Shown in pieces: positions 26,256-34,817 of a stretch of DNA of 64,000 nucleotides (the first letter of the stretch is position 1; each line of letters begins with the position of its first letter). The position numbers and the translations under genes were made by a program. The DNA lies in the NCBI RefSeq assembly GCF_028752835.1, contig NZ_CP087952.1:2461041-2525040 (forward strand), read 5' to 3'. The notes beneath the pieces are model-generated. The model made no database searches. It was not told the origin of the DNA and was given only the letters and a program-made list of their open reading frames with translations. The stretch comes from Desulfosarcina sp. BuS5 (GTDB lineage Bacteria > Desulfobacterota > Desulfobacteria > Desulfobacterales > BuS5).

Positions 26256-27407
26256 TCAACCTTCAGCCGTCAACGCCAAAAACCGCCCCTTTGACCCCTC
26301 GGTTTGCAGGCTGGTAAATCTTTTGTCCCGCGCAAGCCTTTTAAAGATTGCCCTTTTAAATTCAGAGACGGTTCCCTTGTATTTTACCATCATTTCCGTA
26401 ATCCCCCCGGCGGAGCTTCTTTCCGTCAACGAAACCACCCGCGGGATCGATTCAACCGCGTCCTGAAATGCAAAAACCAGCCTGTCGGCGTTTTTCCCGG
26501 TTTTTAATCTGATTGTATACGGCAGCCCGTTGGCCGTATAATCCGCCCACCATGAAACAATGCCGTTTATCATGGGAGATGCAATATTTTCAGCAGCCCT
26601 GCGCGCGCCGTTTAAACATGCAATGTCCGCAGATTCCCCGATTCCGGATATGCTTTGTTCGTCTGCAAAAAGAATCTGCGCGGTGGTTGTTACAATCGCC
26701 TTTACCCGCATGGTAACCGAAGCTGTCTCCATCATCCCGTCAAATCCAGCCGGTTTTGCCTTGACCCCGTAAAGCAGCACGATTTCGGCATGATGCTCAA
26801 GCCCCAGCTTTGCCGCCGCATTGTTTATGGTGTCAGCCTTAAGCAGGCTTTTTGTATCATCATGCAGTTTTAAAGAGATGCCGGGATCGACCAGGTCAAA
26901 ATGCTTGCTGGTCAGGGTTTTTAAAAATACGCTCTCCGCCGCTCCGGCCGCATCTGTAACCTGTGCGTCAGGAGAGCAGATAACAAGAATCCTGGGATAA
27001 TCCATCATACACTTGTAAAGACCCAGCTTGATGAGCGTATCAACAAGAATACCAGGTTTTACCACGGCGCGTATCTTTACCCTGTAAAGACCGTTTTGCT
27101 CCCGGCGTTCTTTAATGATTTTATACCCGGTGATATATCCCCGGGCGCTTGTATAAATTTTTTCCATCAGCAGATCATCCTGCAAAATGGAATCAGCATC
27201 CATCAGCGTTCCCACCCCTTGTTCAACAGCCTTTCGCAAAGCGTCTTTTACGGCATTATTGCGCGCGCCTTCAATATTTTCTCCTGAAACAGGAGCCGCG
27301 CCATCCACAACAATTTCTTTTTCCTCCGACCATGCAAAAGGGGCAAACAAAAAAGCACAAACAAGAACAACTGATATAATTAAATGCCATTTAGATTTAG
27401 TTTTCAA
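26256..27407 (-). CDS. Exported FlgT/LPP20-like protein
   Basis: About 383 residues with a clear signal peptide ending near PFAWSEEKE. The segment ENIEGARNNAVKDALRKAVE followed by a predicted beta-rich domain (YRVKIRAVV) is characteristic of FlgT-N/LPP20-type outer-membrane assembly proteins. The middle resembles a CsgG/FlgT fold (VICSPDAQVTDA). The start is fixed at the TTG at 27407 by GAAGGAG; the ATG-less frame upstream is part of the heptad repeat TTGAAGG. It lies 23 bases after the FlgO/CsgG-like gene, in the same operon. No flagellar genes are nearby, so a non-flagellar role is likely. Confidence 0.75.
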   Translation of the reverse strand: MKTKSKWHLIISVVLVCAFLFAPFAWSEEKEIVVDGAAPVSGENIEGARNNAVKDALRKAVEQGVGTLMDADSILQDDLLMEKIYTSARGYITGYKIIKERREQNGLYRVKIRAVVKPGILVDTLIKLGLYKCMMDYPRILVICSPDAQVTDAAGAAESVFLKTLTSKHFDLVDPGISLKLHDDTKSLLKADTINNAAAKLGLEHHAEIVLLYGVKAKPAGFDGMMETASVTMRVKAIVTTTAQILFADEQSISGIGESADIACLNGARRAAENIASPMINGIVSWWADYTANGLPYTIRLKTGKNADRLVFAFQDAVESIPRVVSLTERSSAGGITEMMVKYKGTVSEFKRAIFKRLARDKRFTSLQTEGSKGRFLALTAEG

Positions 27408-27430
27408 TTTTTTCTCCTTCAACCTTCAAC

Positions 27431-28900
27431 CTAATAAACCTTTACAATGCATTCAGCCGCAGAACTCAGTTCAGCCTGACTGAAATTTTTGCCTGCCTGA
27501 TAAACCTTTATATCCCTGGTTCTGCCGCGTGTTAATGATGTAAAGGCCTGTTTATTAAAATCATCATCAAAAATATGTATCGGCCGGGTTCCTGCTACTG
27601 CATACACCCTCTCTTTTCCGGAAGGCCCTTCAACAAGGAACTCAAACCCATAGGTGTCATCCGGTATCCGGTGCGTAACGCCGGCCCTTACAAAATTATT
27701 CGAATGAAACCGGTTAGGAAATATTTGGGTAATATCACCGCTGCTGCCTATGTTAACAAGAACAAGATAACAATCCTTTTCAGAGCGGAAAGAAAAACAG
27801 ATCGGGTCATTTAGATTATATGAACTTTTATCTGTCCATAATTTAACATTAAAGTCCTGCTTTTTCCGGATCTCTTTATATTTTTGAAAAAATTTATTTT
27901 TCAGCGCAAAAAAAGGATCGTCTGTTTCAAGGTGAATCGCAATGGTCTGATTATTTGCAGGGTTAAAGGTTTCCAGCCTGCTGCCGTGTCCTTTAGCTTC
28001 AGCCACATAACTGCATTTTCCTGACTTTAGATCTGAAACCGTTGCATATCCCTGGGAGTTAAGCTTTATTTTTTTTCCATCAACTGTAAGTTTTGCATCA
28101 GGCGGCACAATCTGAAAAGATACGCTGTATCTCTTTGCTTCAAGCCTGACGGATACGGCCTCATTTGCCGACCGGACAATAATATTTTTATGAACCGGCG
28201 CATAGCCTTCCGGTTGAATAACAACCCGGCATTCGCCATAGGCAATGCCGCTGAAAACGGCGGTTCCATTTACAAGCCGCCCCTGTTTCCCCCCTGCAAT
28301 AACACTTCCGCCTGCCCGGGGAACAGTAGAAACAGTAAGAGTGGCGGTTTTTTGCCTGCGGATAAGGTTTTTTACAGATTCATCCTTTACGACACGCACA
28401 TCAGCAGCCCCCTGAATACGGCCGGTTTCGGATTGAACTATCCTGGCGGTAACATCAAGATAACTCTCCATGTCCTTGACAGTCCCTATGACCATGCTTT
28501 CAACCCCGATCATTTTACCGTATTTTGTCACGGTATTCTGATCAAAATATCCGCCCTGCTCTATTTTTATAGCAGATATGACCTGCTTTAATTTTTTACG
28601 CTCCATCACATCGGAAAATCTGCCGGATGCAAACAGCTTGATAGTCAGCTTGTCGGAAATATGCTCCCCAATTCCTGTAATATGTTCACCAGGGCCTGTA
28701 AAATCAGCCACAGCAATTTTATCGACCTGGCGCTGACCTAAAGACGTCACAAGTTTTTCACCAAGAACATCAACAGCCTCAAAAAGCTGTTTTGCCTGTG
28801 CGTATGCCGGTGGTTTTTTTGCGGCGCCGGGAACAGTCGCGCATCCTGAAAATGCCAGGATCAGGCATAATAAACCGGCAAGACAGAGCCTCTGGTTCAT
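27431..28900 (-). CDS. FlgO/CsgG-like lipoprotein with PEGA and DUF4384 domains
   Basis: A 489-residue lipoprotein (signal peptide, lipobox LAFSGCAT). Residues about 35-165 look like the FlgO/CsgG fold (KIAVADFTGPGEHITGIGEH, MIGVESMVIGTVKDM). Two PEGA-like beta domains follow (GYAPVHKNIIVRS, then VDGKKIKLNSQGYATVSDL). The C-terminal third is DUF4384-like (DKSSYNLNDPICFSFRS, GDITQIFPN). Proteins of this layout sit on the inner face of the outer membrane. The ATG has AAAAGGAG. It is the first gene of a two-gene operon with the FlgT-like protein and is divergent from ompA-like. Confidence 0.82.
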   Translation of the reverse strand: MNQRLCLAGLLCLILAFSGCATVPGAAKKPPAYAQAKQLFEAVDVLGEKLVTSLGQRQVDKIAVADFTGPGEHITGIGEHISDKLTIKLFASGRFSDVMERKKLKQVISAIKIEQGGYFDQNTVTKYGKMIGVESMVIGTVKDMESYLDVTARIVQSETGRIQGAADVRVVKDESVKNLIRRQKTATLTVSTVPRAGGSVIAGGKQGRLVNGTAVFSGIAYGECRVVIQPEGYAPVHKNIIVRSANEAVSVRLEAKRYSVSFQIVPPDAKLTVDGKKIKLNSQGYATVSDLKSGKCSYVAEAKGHGSRLETFNPANNQTIAIHLETDDPFFALKNKFFQKYKEIRKKQDFNVKLWTDKSSYNLNDPICFSFRSEKDCYLVLVNIGSSGDITQIFPNRFHSNNFVRAGVTHRIPDDTYGFEFLVEGPSGKERVYAVAGTRPIHIFDDDFNKQAFTSLTRGRTRDIKVYQAGKNFSQAELSSAAECIVKVY

Positions 28901-29226
28901 ATTTTTACTCTCCTTTTATTTAAAAATTATTAAATTTCTGATAGAAAGTATTTTTTTGAGCTTATAAAATCAAGATAATTCAGGCTTTTTAATTAATGAC
29001 GCATAAAACAGATATTTATTCAATCTTTTATCACGAAAACATGAAAGTACGAAAAACATGGGAAAGTGGAAATCTATACCTGAATATTGAATAAAATACC
29101 GGCAATTGCGTCTACACTTAAAGCGTAGGGGCTTAAAGCGTAAGGGCAGGCCTCTGTTGCCCGCCCTTTTACGGCTCAAACCATTTTTTTCGTGTTTCCG
29201 CAATAAAATAAAAAAGGAGAATTATT
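28901..29226. other. Divergent intergenic region with shared repeat blocks
   Basis: Between the lipoprotein operon and the OmpA gene. About 29028-29066 (ATCACGAAAACATGAAAG) recurs in reverse complement at about 40938-40982. A GC-rich hairpin (GGGCAGGCCTCTGTTGCC) lies at about 29146-29163. Promoters for both sides must be here. No gene is seen. Confidence 0.5.
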
Positions 29227-29811
29227 ATGATTCGTTTAATGATTGCCGTGGTTTCACTAACCGTATTAAGCGCTGTTTCCACAGCGGCCGAAGAAAAACC
29301 CCTGTTCCAGACAACAAAAGATGAAATCATAAAGGAGCTGACCCGGCCTGTTTCACGCACCAGGGGATTTATTCCGCAAGGCAAAACAAGGAATATTGTG
29401 GTTTATGAAAAGAAAAATACGGAAACCATAGAAAAAATCGTGGTGGTAAGCAGCAATGATAATACCCCAAAAGTTAATTTGAAAATAGAGTTTAATTTTA
29501 ATTCATACAGAATCCGGCCGGAATCATACAGCCTGCTCCGTGAACTTGGCAAGGCTCTTGCTGCCGAAAATATAAGCCGCAGAAACATTGCAATCAAGGG
29601 ACATACCGACTCGGACGGAACAGAGCGGTATAACCTTGGTTTAAGTCTGAACAGAGCGTTGTCTGTTAAACAGTATCTGACCGCTAATTTCAATATAAGC
29701 CCCGGCAAACTCAAAATTTTTGGGTATGGTGAAGCCATGCCCCTTGTATCCAACACAACCGCTGCAAATAAACAGATTAACAGACGGGTTGAAATTCAGC
29801 TTGAAAAATAG
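29227..29811 (+). CDS. OmpA-family peptidoglycan-binding protein
   Basis: A 194-residue exported protein. Signal peptide to about residue 21 (SAVSTAAEE). The C-terminal OmpA-like domain (about 80-194) has FNFNSYRIRPESYSLL, IKGHTDSDGTERYNLGLS with the peptidoglycan-binding Asp/Arg pair, and INRRVEIQL. There is no beta-barrel, so it is a periplasmic or lipoprotein-associated anchor. An AAAAAGGAG site precedes the ATG. Its neighbours suggest that it anchors the same envelope assembly. Confidence 0.88.
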   Translation: MIRLMIAVVSLTVLSAVSTAAEEKPLFQTTKDEIIKELTRPVSRTRGFIPQGKTRNIVVYEKKNTETIEKIVVVSSNDNTPKVNLKIEFNFNSYRIRPESYSLLRELGKALAAENISRRNIAIKGHTDSDGTERYNLGLSLNRALSVKQYLTANFNISPGKLKIFGYGEAMPLVSNTTAANKQINRRVEIQLEK

Positions 29812-29870
29812 AAAATCATCTTGTTACCAGAAATTTATAAACTGAATAACTGTTTGATATTGTTAACTTT

Positions 29871-29906
29871 GGTGGATTCGTCGCAGCGCTCCTTAATCCA
29901 CCCTAC
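29871..29906. repeat. REP-A unit with long shared flank
   Basis: GGTGGATTCGTCGCAGCGCT then CCTTAATCCACCCTAC. The 48 bases on its left match, in reverse complement, the flank 11005-11050, so the two copies share about 80 bases. A REP-B unit follows at about 29936-29962. Confidence 0.85.
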
Positions 29907-29990
29907 GTCGGCTGCCAACGTAACTTTCACCCTCGTTCCCATGGTCCTCCGTGGGAACGTATACGAAATGAAGGCAAAAGGAAAAACATC

Positions 29991-32009
29991 ATGAAACAAA
30001 AAATATCCATATACATTCTGACTTTCTTCTGCATTCTGACAGTCTCTTTTCCCGCGTTTGCTTCATCAAGCAGGGTTGCCCTGATTATAGGAAACAGCGC
30101 CTACAAAAGCGCGCCCCTTGCCAACCCAGCCAATGACGCAACAGATATGGCAGTGGTTTTAAAACGTCTCAGCTTTGATGTAATAAAAAAGATAAACGCC
30201 GACAAAAGGCAGATGAAAAACGCGATCAACAAGTTTCACAAAGGGCTCCGCAACTCCGAAATCGGTCTTTTTTATTTTGCGGGCCACGGCATGCAGATAA
30301 ATAATGCAAACTATCTTGTGCCGGTCAATGCAGACATCGAATCAGAATTAGACGTGGAATATGAATCCATCCACGCCGGCCGTGTCCTGGGCAAGATGCG
30401 TGACGCCGGCAACCGGCTCAACATCGTAATCCTCGATGCCTGCCGCGACAATCCCTTTAAACGGAGTTTCCGGACAGAATCAAAAGGACTGGCCCAGATG
30501 GACGCGCCCAAAGGCTCCATCATAGTCTATGCAACCTCTCCAGGCTCTCTCGCGGAAGACGGAAATGGCCGGAACGGAACATACACCGGCAATCTGCTTA
30601 AAAATATCGAAAGAAGCGACCTTACCGTGCAGCAGGTCTTTAATGAAACCGGGCGGGGCGTTATGGCGCAGACCGATGACAAACAGGTTCCCTGGATGTC
30701 ATCCACTCCGGTGGCCGAGTTTTACCTTGCGGGCGGAAGCGTGATTGTCACCGAACCGCAAGCCTCTGATACAGGCAGCCTGAAGGTTAAATCCACTCCC
30801 CGTGGAGCGCGAATATACCTGAACGGAAAAAACCGGGGCGCCGCCCCAAAAACATTTTCAAACCTTGCGCCCGGCGCTTACAAAGTAAAAGCCGTACTCT
30901 CCGGTTACAACGCTGAAGAAAAAAGAATCCGCGTAAACAGCGGCCGCGCTGCAATTCTTACATTTTACCTTGACCCTGTGACATCTGCGGGTCGTTTATA
31001 TGTAAATACCGACCCATCCGGCGCAACTGTAAAGGTCCTGAATATTACTCCAGAATTTTATCAGGGCATGGAACTTGATGCCGGAACTTATAAAATTAAA
31101 GTCTTGAAAAAAGGATATATTTCAAAAACCGAGCTTGTCGATATTGCCGCGGGCAAAGCTGTTGATCTTTATGTGGAACTTGAAAAAGAAAAAAGAGTCT
31201 CAGCCGGAGAAAATTTTACCAACAGCATCGGCCAGGAGTTTGCGTATATCAAACCCGGCACATTTATGATGGGCAGCCCATCGAATGAATCAGGCAGGGA
31301 CGATAATGAAAAACAGCATGAAGTTACCCTGACCAGGGGATTTTATATGCAGACTACCGAGGTGACAATCGAACAATGGAAATCATTCGTAAAAGATACA
31401 GGCTATAAGTCTGAAGCGGAAACAGGTGGAGGCGCTTATATCTGGACAGGGAAAAAATGGCAAAAGAAAAAAGGGACATACTGGAACAATCCGGGATTTT
31501 CTCAAACAGATCGTCATCCTGTAACTTGTGTTTCATGGAACGATGCACAAAAATTTATCAAATGGCTGAACCGGAAAGAAGGCCGGGTTTACAGGCTGCC
31601 AACAGAGGCCGAGTGGGAATATGCCTGCCGGGCCGGAACTGCAACCCCGTTTTCATTCGGCAGATGTTTATCGACCGATCAGGCCAATTATAACGGTAAA
31701 TATCCTTTAGACGGATGTTCAAAGGGAAAATACAGAAAAAAGACAGTCTCTGTGGCAAGTTTTTCGCCCAATGCATGGGGACTTTATAACATGCACGGCA
31801 ATGTCTGTGAGTGGTGCCGGGACTGGTTCGGTAGCTATCCTTCAGGTTCCGTGACTGATCCGACAGAGCATTCAATGGGCTCTAGCCGGGTGGCCCGCGG
31901 CGGTAGCTGGTTCTGCAAAGCTCGCTTCTGCCGTTCAGCGTATCGTGGCTTCAATTTGCCGGGCTTCCGCTTCAGCGCCCAGGGCTTTCGCCTTTCCAGG
32001 ACCTTTTAG
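29991..32009 (+). CDS. Exported caspase-like protease with PEGA repeats and FGE-sulfatase domain
   Basis: A 672-residue exported protein. Signal peptide to about residue 25. A caspase/C14 domain (26-240) has both catalytic residues: His99 in YFAGHGMQI and Cys151 in ILDACRDNPF. Two PEGA domains follow (about 260-330 and 333-400). The C-terminal formylglycine-generating-enzyme-like domain (about 410-672) has PGTFMMGSPSNESG, RLPTEAEWEYACRAG and MHGNVCEWCRDW. FGE-type folds without the catalytic cysteines are often ligand-binding. The last 34 codons look hypervariable and are discussed separately. It lies 180 bases after the OmpA gene across a REP. Confidence 0.9.
   Translation: MKQKISIYILTFFCILTVSFPAFASSSRVALIIGNSAYKSAPLANPANDATDMAVVLKRLSFDVIKKINADKRQMKNAINKFHKGLRNSEIGLFYFAGHGMQINNANYLVPVNADIESELDVEYESIHAGRVLGKMRDAGNRLNIVILDACRDNPFKRSFRTESKGLAQMDAPKGSIIVYATSPGSLAEDGNGRNGTYTGNLLKNIERSDLTVQQVFNETGRGVMAQTDDKQVPWMSSTPVAEFYLAGGSVIVTEPQASDTGSLKVKSTPRGARIYLNGKNRGAAPKTFSNLAPGAYKVKAVLSGYNAEEKRIRVNSGRAAILTFYLDPVTSAGRLYVNTDPSGATVKVLNITPEFYQGMELDAGTYKIKVLKKGYISKTELVDIAAGKAVDLYVELEKEKRVSAGENFTNSIGQEFAYIKPGTFMMGSPSNESGRDDNEKQHEVTLTRGFYMQTTEVTIEQWKSFVKDTGYKSEAETGGGAYIWTGKKWQKKKGTYWNNPGFSQTDRHPVTCVSWNDAQKFIKWLNRKEGRVYRLPTEAEWEYACRAGTATPFSFGRCLSTDQANYNGKYPLDGCSKGKYRKKTVSVASFSPNAWGLYNMHGNVCEWCRDWFGSYPSGSVTDPTEHSMGSSRVARGGSWFCKARFCRSAYRGFNLPGFRFSAQGFRLSRTF
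31908..32009 (+). other. Candidate diversity-generating-retroelement variable region
   Basis: The 3' end of the caspase-FGE gene encodes RGGSWFCKARFCRSAYRGFN and then PGFRFSAQGFRL. DGR target proteins with this fold end in exactly this frame (RGGSW, RSAYR, GFRL), with variable positions between. Here five of the seven Phe codons are TTC while most Phe codons elsewhere in the gene are TTT. Variable positions are of the form NNC (TTC, TGC, GGC, AGC, GCC), as expected if template AAC codons were mutated. No template repeat or DGR reverse transcriptase is visible in this window. Confidence 0.45.
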
Positions 32010-32411
32010 ATTTGACGGGAAAGAGGGACGTCCTTAAATAATTAAATAACTTGACCCATTTTTATTTGCCCTCGTTCCCACGGTCCTCCGTGGGAACGAG
32101 GGCAAACCTCGAAAATTCGCATATTTTTTGAATTTACATATATTTCTTGTGTTAATCTTAATAACTGCCTATTTCTTGATTAGCAATTTCTCCATTACGA
32201 TATGTTTGTTAGTGTCATGTCAATTGTGTAATGTTGTAAAGATGGTTGTCATTCCTGCGGAAGCGGGAATCCAGAACTATCGAAGTAGCCAAAAATATTG
32301 GATTCCCGCCTTCGCGGGAATGACAAGTACCTGATACAATATTTCACACATGACACAACAATAGGCTAACGCAAAGGTAACCATAATTAATCTTGATAAG
32401 GAAAAAAGAAA
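32010..32411. repeat. Intergenic repeats (REP-B with leader, REP-C pair)
   Basis: A leader GAGGGACGTCCTTAAATAAT (about 32023-32042) precedes a REP-B hairpin at about 32071-32102. A REP-C inverted pair (GTCATTCCTGCGGAAGCGGG and its partner) spans about 32249-32324. Nothing else is seen before hicB. Confidence 0.8.
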
Positions 32412-32642
32412 ATGGAAAGAGTTTTAAATATCCACATTGAAAAATTACCTGAAGGAGTTTATCTGGCAACGTCAGAATCAGTGCAAGGACTCATTGCTCA
32501 GGGACGAACTGTTGCCGAAACTCTGGAAATTGCCCGTGATGTTGCAAGAAAATTGATTGAAGCAAAAGCGGAAAAAGAAATTGCCACAGAGTTGCCAACA
32601 GTAAATAAGTCTTTTGACTATCCTCTCATTATTGGAGTTTAA
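32412..32642 (+). CDS. hicB: HicB-like antitoxin
   Basis: A 76-residue protein with the HicB N-terminal partial RNase-H-like fold (VYLATSESVQGLIAQGRTV). There is no DNA-binding tail, so it is of the short DUF1902-like type. It binds and blocks HicA. It lies one base upstream of the hicA ATG, antitoxin first, the reverse of the classical hicA-hicB order. The ATG has AAGGAAAAAAG upstream. Confidence 0.85.
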   Translation: MERVLNIHIEKLPEGVYLATSESVQGLIAQGRTVAETLEIARDVARKLIEAKAEKEIATELPTVNKSFDYPLIIGV

Positions 32643-32643
32643 C

Positions 32644-32871
32644 ATGGGCAGATTGGCTGGTTTTAGCTATCGACAAATTACCAGGAAATTAAAAAAGTTA
32701 GGATTGGTTTTCAATCGTCAGGCTGCAGGAAGTCACGAAATCTGGTATAATCTTAAGGCCGATAAATATACAACCATCCCTAATCATCCTGGCGATATGC
32801 CTGAAGGGACATTAAAGGCAATCTTGAAACAAGCTGAGATTGATCTCGAAGAGTTTTTATCTCAAAAATAA
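32644..32871 (+). CDS. hicA: HicA mRNA-interferase toxin
   Basis: A 75-residue dsRNA-binding-fold toxin. The catalytic histidine is His31 in AAGSHEIWY. The C-terminus contains IPNHPGDMPEGTLKAILKQA, the family-typical helix. The start at 32644 directly follows hicB; an open frame begins further upstream inside hicB but lacks a ribosome-binding site. Both members are intact. Confidence 0.9.
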   Translation: MGRLAGFSYRQITRKLKKLGLVFNRQAAGSHEIWYNLKADKYTTIPNHPGDMPEGTLKAILKQAEIDLEEFLSQK

Positions 32872-32882
32872 GCAAGAAAATG

Positions 32883-32970
32883 GAAAAGAGGGACGTCCTT
32901 AAATAATTAAATAACCTGACCCATTTTTATTTGCCCTCGTTCCCACGCTCGAGAGTGGGACGAGGGCAAA
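32883..32970. repeat. Leader plus REP-B unit
   Basis: The same leader as at 32023 (GAGGGACGTCCTTAAATAAT) lies 40 bases before another REP-B-like hairpin (TCGTTCCCACGCTC, GAGAGTGGGACGAGG). Leader and hairpin together match the block at 32019-32082 almost completely. Confidence 0.8.
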
Positions 32971-33058
32971 TCACAAAAAAATAATCTCCGTTGCTTTTCA
33001 AGTCTTACACATGATAAACTATTTTATAATGTGTAAGAAAATAATAAGGAGGAAAAAC

Positions 33059-33259
33059 ATGGCCACTAATTTAGCAATTGACGACCAATTAGTCGAAGAT
33101 GCCCGTTTAATTGGTTCTCATCGTACCAAAAAAGCAGCTGTGACTGAAGCGCTCATTGAGTACATCCAAAGGCGCAAACAGGTTGAAATTATTCACTTGT
33201 TTGGCACAATAGAATATGAGCCCGATTATAATTATAAAGAACAGCGGAAGGTTAAATGA
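33059..33259 (+). CDS. VapB-type antitoxin (orphaned)
   Basis: A 66-residue protein of the VapB/DUF2191 type. The N-terminal strand and helix-turn-helix-like part (NLAIDDQLVEDARLIG) are of ribbon-helix-helix character, and the C-terminal tail (GTIEYEPDYNYKEQ) is toxin-binding. The ATG at 33059 has a perfect AAGGAGG. It overlaps the next frame by ATGA, as in intact VapBC pairs, but the toxin is truncated. Confidence 0.85.
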   Translation: MATNLAIDDQLVEDARLIGSHRTKKAAVTEALIEYIQRRKQVEIIHLFGTIEYEPDYNYKEQRKVK

Positions 33260-33405
33260 AAGTTTTGGTAGATACCTGTATTTGGTCTTTGGCCCTTCGC
33301 AAAAAAAACAGCCGACCTCAAATGTTGAGATTGCTGAGTTTATTGCCCCTCGTTCCCACGCTCCTCCGTGAGAACGCAGACGGAAGATGTATAATAATAA
33401 ATTGA
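33256..33405 (+). pseudogene. Truncated VapC-type PIN toxin
   Basis: The frame begins MKVLVDTCIWSLALRKKNSR, the normal start of a PIN toxin with the first catalytic Asp. After about 20-30 codons it passes into REP-B sequence (33351-33375) and stops at 49 residues. The remaining acidic residues are lost, so it is a toxin destroyed by repeat insertion and deletion. The sequence to 33506 holds no remainder of the gene. Confidence 0.85.
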
Positions 33406-33506
33406 CATGAATACCTGTTTGCTTTATAAAACAAATATATACATTTTTGTTTTATAAATAATCCGACTATCCGTTTTATTCGGCATATCCGATTTAAAAA
33501 GGTATT

Positions 33507-34817
33507 ATGTTAAAAGAAAAACTCAAAATTATCATCAAGGAATTTCACGACACCCCGCTTCCTGATCTGATTGAACGGAATCAAAAAATCGATTTTTCCA
33601 TTCTTCAATCCCCTGTAAAAAAAATCATAACCATCATCGGCCCGCGGCGGGCAGGCAAAACATATTTTCTGTTCCAGATTATAAAAAAGCTGCTTGCCGG
33701 AAAAACCGATATAACCGACATACTCTATATTAATTTTGAAGATGAACGTATTTTGCCGATGAGCGCCAATGACTTTCAGCAGATTATGGATGCCTATTTT
33801 GAGCTGTACAAAGATAAACAGAGCCCGTTTATTTTTTTTGATGAGATTCAAAATATCAGCGGCTGGGAAAAATTTGCAAGAAGAATTAATGATCAGGGAT
33901 ACAGGGTTTTTCTTACCGGTTCAAATTCCCGGCTGCTCAGCCGTGAAATTGCAACGGAATTAAGAGGTCGTACCCTGGTGTATGAAATATTCCCCTTTTC
34001 TTTTATAGAATTTCTTGCGGCAAAAAGGGTAATCGTAAATAATAATATATTATACGGATCGGAAAGGCATCAAACACGACAACTCTTTGAAGAGTATCTT
34101 TTTACCGGAGGATATCCGGAAATTGTGTTTATAAAGGATAAAATTACAAAAAGCAGAATATTACAGGATTATTTTAACACTGTTTTTTACAAAGACCTCG
34201 TAGAGAGGTATAAAATCAAAAACAGGGAATTGCTGAGGCATTGGTTAAATGCCTTGATCATGAACATTTCATCGCTGGTGAGCTTCAGTAAAATTGAAAA
34301 CGATTTTAAATCAAGGGGCATGAAGCTTTCCCGGGCCACATTAAGCGCCTTTGCCCGATATATTGAAGATGTCTTTTTCGGTTTTTTCGTAGAAATCCAT
34401 TCCGAATCAATTCGAAAACGGCAGGTAAACCCAAAGAAATTTTATCTTATAGATCAGGGAATCCACAATTTCCTCACATTAAGTTTTGCTGAAAACAAGG
34501 GCCGTATTTTAGAAAACATGGTTTTTCTTGAATTAAAGAGAAGGGGGTTTCCTGTTTATTATTATAAAACAAAAGGAGGGCTGGAAGTCGATTTTCTGCT
34601 GACGGAAAACGGGAATAACAAACTTGTTCAAGTCTGTTATGATATGGCTCATATTAATACTTATAACCGTGAAAAAAAGGCTCTTCTTGCCGGAATCAGT
34701 GAACTGGGGCTTTCAACCGGCCTGATTTTGACCAAAGATGAGAAACGACTGGAAAAGCATGGCAATTATTTATTAAAAATTGTTCCGGTATGGGAGTGGC
34801 TGCTGAATTTGAAGTAA
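33507..34817 (+). CDS. DUF4143 AAA ATPase (second copy)
   Basis: A 436-residue ATPase with Walker A IIGPRRAGKTYF and Walker B FIFFDEIQNI. The middle has the sensor-like FLTGSNSRLLSREIATELRG. The C-terminal nuclease-like domain reads GGLEVDFLL but then VQVCYDM where active PD-(D/E)XK members have Glu-x-Lys, so any nuclease activity is probably lost. The copy at 25.0 kb keeps that triad. It stands alone. The family is often annotated as archaeal-type ATPase with unknown role. Confidence 0.85.
   Translation: MLKEKLKIIIKEFHDTPLPDLIERNQKIDFSILQSPVKKIITIIGPRRAGKTYFLFQIIKKLLAGKTDITDILYINFEDERILPMSANDFQQIMDAYFELYKDKQSPFIFFDEIQNISGWEKFARRINDQGYRVFLTGSNSRLLSREIATELRGRTLVYEIFPFSFIEFLAAKRVIVNNNILYGSERHQTRQLFEEYLFTGGYPEIVFIKDKITKSRILQDYFNTVFYKDLVERYKIKNRELLRHWLNALIMNISSLVSFSKIENDFKSRGMKLSRATLSAFARYIEDVFFGFFVEIHSESIRKRQVNPKKFYLIDQGIHNFLTLSFAENKGRILENMVFLELKRRGFPVYYYKTKGGLEVDFLLTENGNNKLVQVCYDMAHINTYNREKKALLAGISELGLSTGLILTKDEKRLEKHGNYLLKIVPVWEWLLNLK

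Noticed and set aside
32128-32334. 68-codon frame after the caspase gene
   Set aside because: The C-terminal half is a translated REP-C hairpin; no ribosome-binding site or homology pattern.
23607-34817. CRISPR array among the many short repeats
   Set aside because: The repeats are inverted, irregularly spaced and not separated by spacers of constant length; no cas genes are present.
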